Source: Pseudomonadota bacterium (GTDB taxonomy: Bacteria; Pseudomonadota; Alphaproteobacteria; Caulobacterales; Caulobacteraceae). Taken from it: a stretch of DNA of 6,328 bases. The stretch spans positions 1 to 6,328 of the forward strand of contig JAEZIH010000194.1 of assembly GCA_023416055.1 (NCBI GenBank), read 5' to 3'. The translations under genes and the position numbers were made by a program. Numbering within the stretch: the first letter of the stretch is position 1; every line of letters starts with the position of its first letter. The notes under the pieces were generated by a model. That model was given only the letters and a program-made list of their open reading frames with translations. It did no database searches and was not told the DNA's origin. This document shows, one piece after another, positions 4,445 to 6,328 of the stretch.

Positions 4445-6328
4445 CAGATGTAGTTCCGGCGCCGCCGCCACGCTCGCGGCCTCCAGCGGCAGATGCAGGA
4501 TGAAGGCCGCGCCCTTGCCCGGCTCGCTCTCCACCTCGGCCCAGCCGCCGTGCAGTTCGACCAGCGCCTTGACCAGGGCCAGGCCGACGCCCGGCCCGCC
4601 GCGTTCGCGACGGACGAAGCGGTCGAAGACATGGGCCTGCAAATGGTAGGGAATGCCCCGACCGGTATCCTCGACGCGGATGCGCACCTCTGAGGAAGAG
4701 GCCTCCGCGGTCAGGGTCACAGACCCGCCCTCGGACACGGCGCGGGCGGCATTGTCGAGCAGGTAGCCGAGGGCCTGGCCGACCCTCTGGGCGTCGGCCC
4801 GGATGGACCGCAGGGCGTGAGGGCAGCTGACCGTCAGGCTCGCGCCGCGGCCCTCGATGCGTTCGCGCACCCGCGCCGCCGCCTCGTCCAGCAGGTCGCA
4901 GACCCGCACGTCGCCGAGCGTCAGCTCCATCTCGCCGGCGTCGATCTGGGCCATGTCCAGCACGTCGTCGATCGAGGCCGCCAGCTGGCTGGCCGCCACC
5001 CGGATGGCCCCGGCGTGCTGGCGGCTGCGCTCGGGCAGGTCGGCCTGGCTCTCCAGCAGTTCGGAATAGCCGACAATGGTGGTCAGGGGGGTGCGCAGCT
5101 CGTAGCTGACGCTGCCGACGAACTCGCGCTTGAGAGCGGTTGATTCCTCCAGCGCCTGGGCCTTGGCGGCGAGCGCCTGCTCCAGCTCGCGGCGGGCGGT
5201 GACGTCCGAGAAGGCGACCAGGGTGGCGCCGTCGGGCAGAGGCCGGGTCAGCCAGGAGGCGATGCGGCCGTCGGCGGTGCGGCCCTCGCCCGAGATCGGC
5301 ACCCGGCTTTCGGGATCGGGGTCCGCGACCCGCGCCTTCAGGCCCAGCCACAGGGCCGGGTCGGGCATGGTCTCGTGACACAGGGCGGCGACCGCGTCGA
5401 AGTCGCCGGCGGCGTCCAGGGCCTCGCCGTCCACGCCCCAGAAGGCGTCGAAGGCCTCGTTGTGCAGGCGGATGCGGCCGTCCGAACCGAACACCGCCAC
5501 GGCGTCGTTCAGCTTGTCCAGCGTCGCCTTCTGGACCTGAATCTGGGCGTTGTAGCGGCTGCGCAGCTTCAGCTCGTCGGTGATGTCCGAAAACAGCAGC
5601 AGCACCCCGCCCAAGGGGTGCGGCTGACGCACCACCCGCAGGGTGCGGCCGTCGGGCAGGGACCAGCTGTCGTCCGGCGCGGCTTCCGAGGCGCCGTAGA
5701 AGTCCAGCTCATTGGCCTTCCAGCCGGCGTAGTCGATGACCTCGGGCAGCAGGCGGCGCTGGCGCAGCCGGTCCAGCAGTTCGGCGTGGGTCGGCCGCTC
5801 GTCCAGCCAGGCCGGGTCGATGTTGAACAGCTGCTGGAAGGCGGTGTTGTGGAAGGCCAGCCGCTTGGACGGGCCGAAGATGGCCACGGCGTCGGCGAGG
5901 TGGTTCAGGGTTTCGTCGTGGGCCTCGACGTGACGACGCAGGGTGTCGCGCGTCTCCTCGGCCTCGGTCATGTCGAGGGCGAAGGCCAGCACCGCCCCGG
6001 CCCCGCCGGGCGCCGGCTCGGCCACGATCCGCCACGCCCGCCGACGTCCGCCGCCGGTGGTCCAGCGGAAGCCCTCCTGACGCTGGTTCAGCCGCCCCGC
6101 CTCGGAGACGATGGCGTCGGCCCCGCGATCGAAGCTCAGTCCCTTCTCGCGGGCCGCCTCGACGCTGTCGACCTTCATCTCGGCCAGCCTGGCGCGGTGG
6201 GCCCAGGCCAGCCGCCCGGCCGCGTCGGTGACCCAGGTCGGGGCGGGGTAGGCGTCGGCCAGCAGGCCCAGGCCGCTCTCGGCCGCCGAACCGACCAGAC
6301 CGAGCCGCGACAGTCTCAGCCACGCCGC
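4430..6328 (-). CDS. divL: DivL-like PAS-domain pseudo-histidine kinase (5' partial)
   Basis: The frame is open to the right edge, so 632 residues are visible; an ATG at 6178 is internal because PAS-like coding sequence continues upstream of it. In visible numbering there are three PAS-type domains at about 20-120, 138-250 and 267-378, a short coiled linker, a DHp helix pair from about 402, and a HATPase domain at about 505-617. The H-box reads SVSYELRTPL: Tyr409 (TAC, 5104-5102) replaces the phosphoacceptor histidine, as in Caulobacter DivL. Asn526 in the N-box, DTGRG (Asp554) and GPGVG (580-582) leave the ATP pocket apparently intact. In Caulobacter, DivL is a membrane-tethered polar regulator that senses phosphorylated DivK and switches the CckA kinase feeding CtrA; the same role is inferred here. 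About 220 residues follow the tyrosine, as in Caulobacter DivL. The missing N-terminus probably holds the membrane segment and a further PAS region. The stop lies in the heptamer repeat. Confidence 0.9.
   Translation of the reverse strand, partial: AAWLRLSRLGLVGSAAESGLGLLADAYPAPTWVTDAAGRLAWAHRARLAEMKVDSVEAAREKGLSFDRGADAIVSEAGRLNQRQEGFRWTTGGGRRRAWRIVAEPAPGGAGAVLAFALDMTEAEETRDTLRRHVEAHDETLNHLADAVAIFGPSKRLAFHNTAFQQLFNIDPAWLDERPTHAELLDRLRQRRLLPEVIDYAGWKANELDFYGASEAAPDDSWSLPDGRTLRVVRQPHPLGGVLLLFSDITDELKLRSRYNAQIQVQKATLDKLNDAVAVFGSDGRIRLHNEAFDAFWGVDGEALDAAGDFDAVAALCHETMPDPALWLGLKARVADPDPESRVPISGEGRTADGRIASWLTRPLPDGATLVAFSDVTARRELEQALAAKAQALEESTALKREFVGSVSYELRTPLTTIVGYSELLESQADLPERSRQHAGAIRVAASQLAASIDDVLDMAQIDAGEMELTLGDVRVCDLLDEAAARVRERIEGRGASLTVSCPHALRSIRADAQRVGQALGYLLDNAARAVSEGGSVTLTAEASSSEVRIRVEDTGRGIPYHLQAHVFDRFVRRERGGPGVGLALVKALVELHGGWAEVESEPGKGAAFILHLPLEAASVAAAPELHLGSRV

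Noticed and set aside
4437..5381. Second minus-strand frame of 314 codons inside the divL-like gene
   Set aside because: Arginine/glycine/proline-rich shifted frame; the other frame carries PAS, DHp and HATPase motifs.
6176..6178. Minus-strand ATG as start of the divL-like gene
   Set aside because: Fifty in-frame codons upstream continue PAS-like sequence with no stop to the edge; the gene is partial.
5709..6323. Minus-strand frame of 204 codons at the right end
   Set aside because: Shifted-frame shadow of the PAS region of the divL-like gene, with the same low-complexity arginine/glycine bias.

Overview
The window is about 70% GC and reads as a chromosomal segment of an alphaproteobacterium of the order Caulobacterales (Caulobacter, Phenylobacterium or Brevundimonas-like). 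The strongest pointer is the minus-strand sensor-kinase-like gene at the right end. Its H-box has tyrosine in place of the phosphoacceptor histidine (SVSYELRTPL), the hallmark of the cell-cycle regulator DivL. The genus itself is not resolved from the sequence.

Plus strand, 1-3499: a tightly packed array of five genes. The 3' two-thirds of sdhA (open at the left edge) overlaps sdhB by one base (TGATG). sdhB is followed after one base by a GTG-started adrenodoxin-type [2Fe-2S] ferredoxin. Next comes a P-loop kinase of the D-glycerate 3-kinase/Tda10 type, then a small PilZ-domain protein that overlaps the kinase by four bases (ATGA). The spacing suggests one transcription unit led by the TCA-cycle/respiratory complex II genes, with translational coupling at several junctions. 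The ferredoxin-kinase junction can fold into a compact hairpin with the proposed GTG start in its loop.

Minus strand, 6328-3503: a divL-like gene (5' end outside the window) followed by a HAD-superfamily phosphatase. The phosphatase converges on the PilZ gene with only three bases between the stop codons. An 8-bp inverted repeat with a nested 10-bp palindrome spans this convergent junction.

The most unusual non-coding structure fills the 72-base gap between divL and the HAD gene. It is two arrays of four degenerate 7-bp units (consensus GGTTCTA/G) in opposite orientation around a 27-bp centre, 83 bp in all (4362-4444). The element supplies the last four codons and the stop of divL, and it ends four bases before the HAD start codon, which has no visible Shine-Dalgarno sequence.

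No RNA genes, insertion sequences, CRISPR arrays, origins or convincing promoters were seen. There is no gene-free stretch longer than about 75 bases. No clearly new multi-gene system is apparent. The heptamer element and the start-codon hairpin are the features least explained by known annotation.
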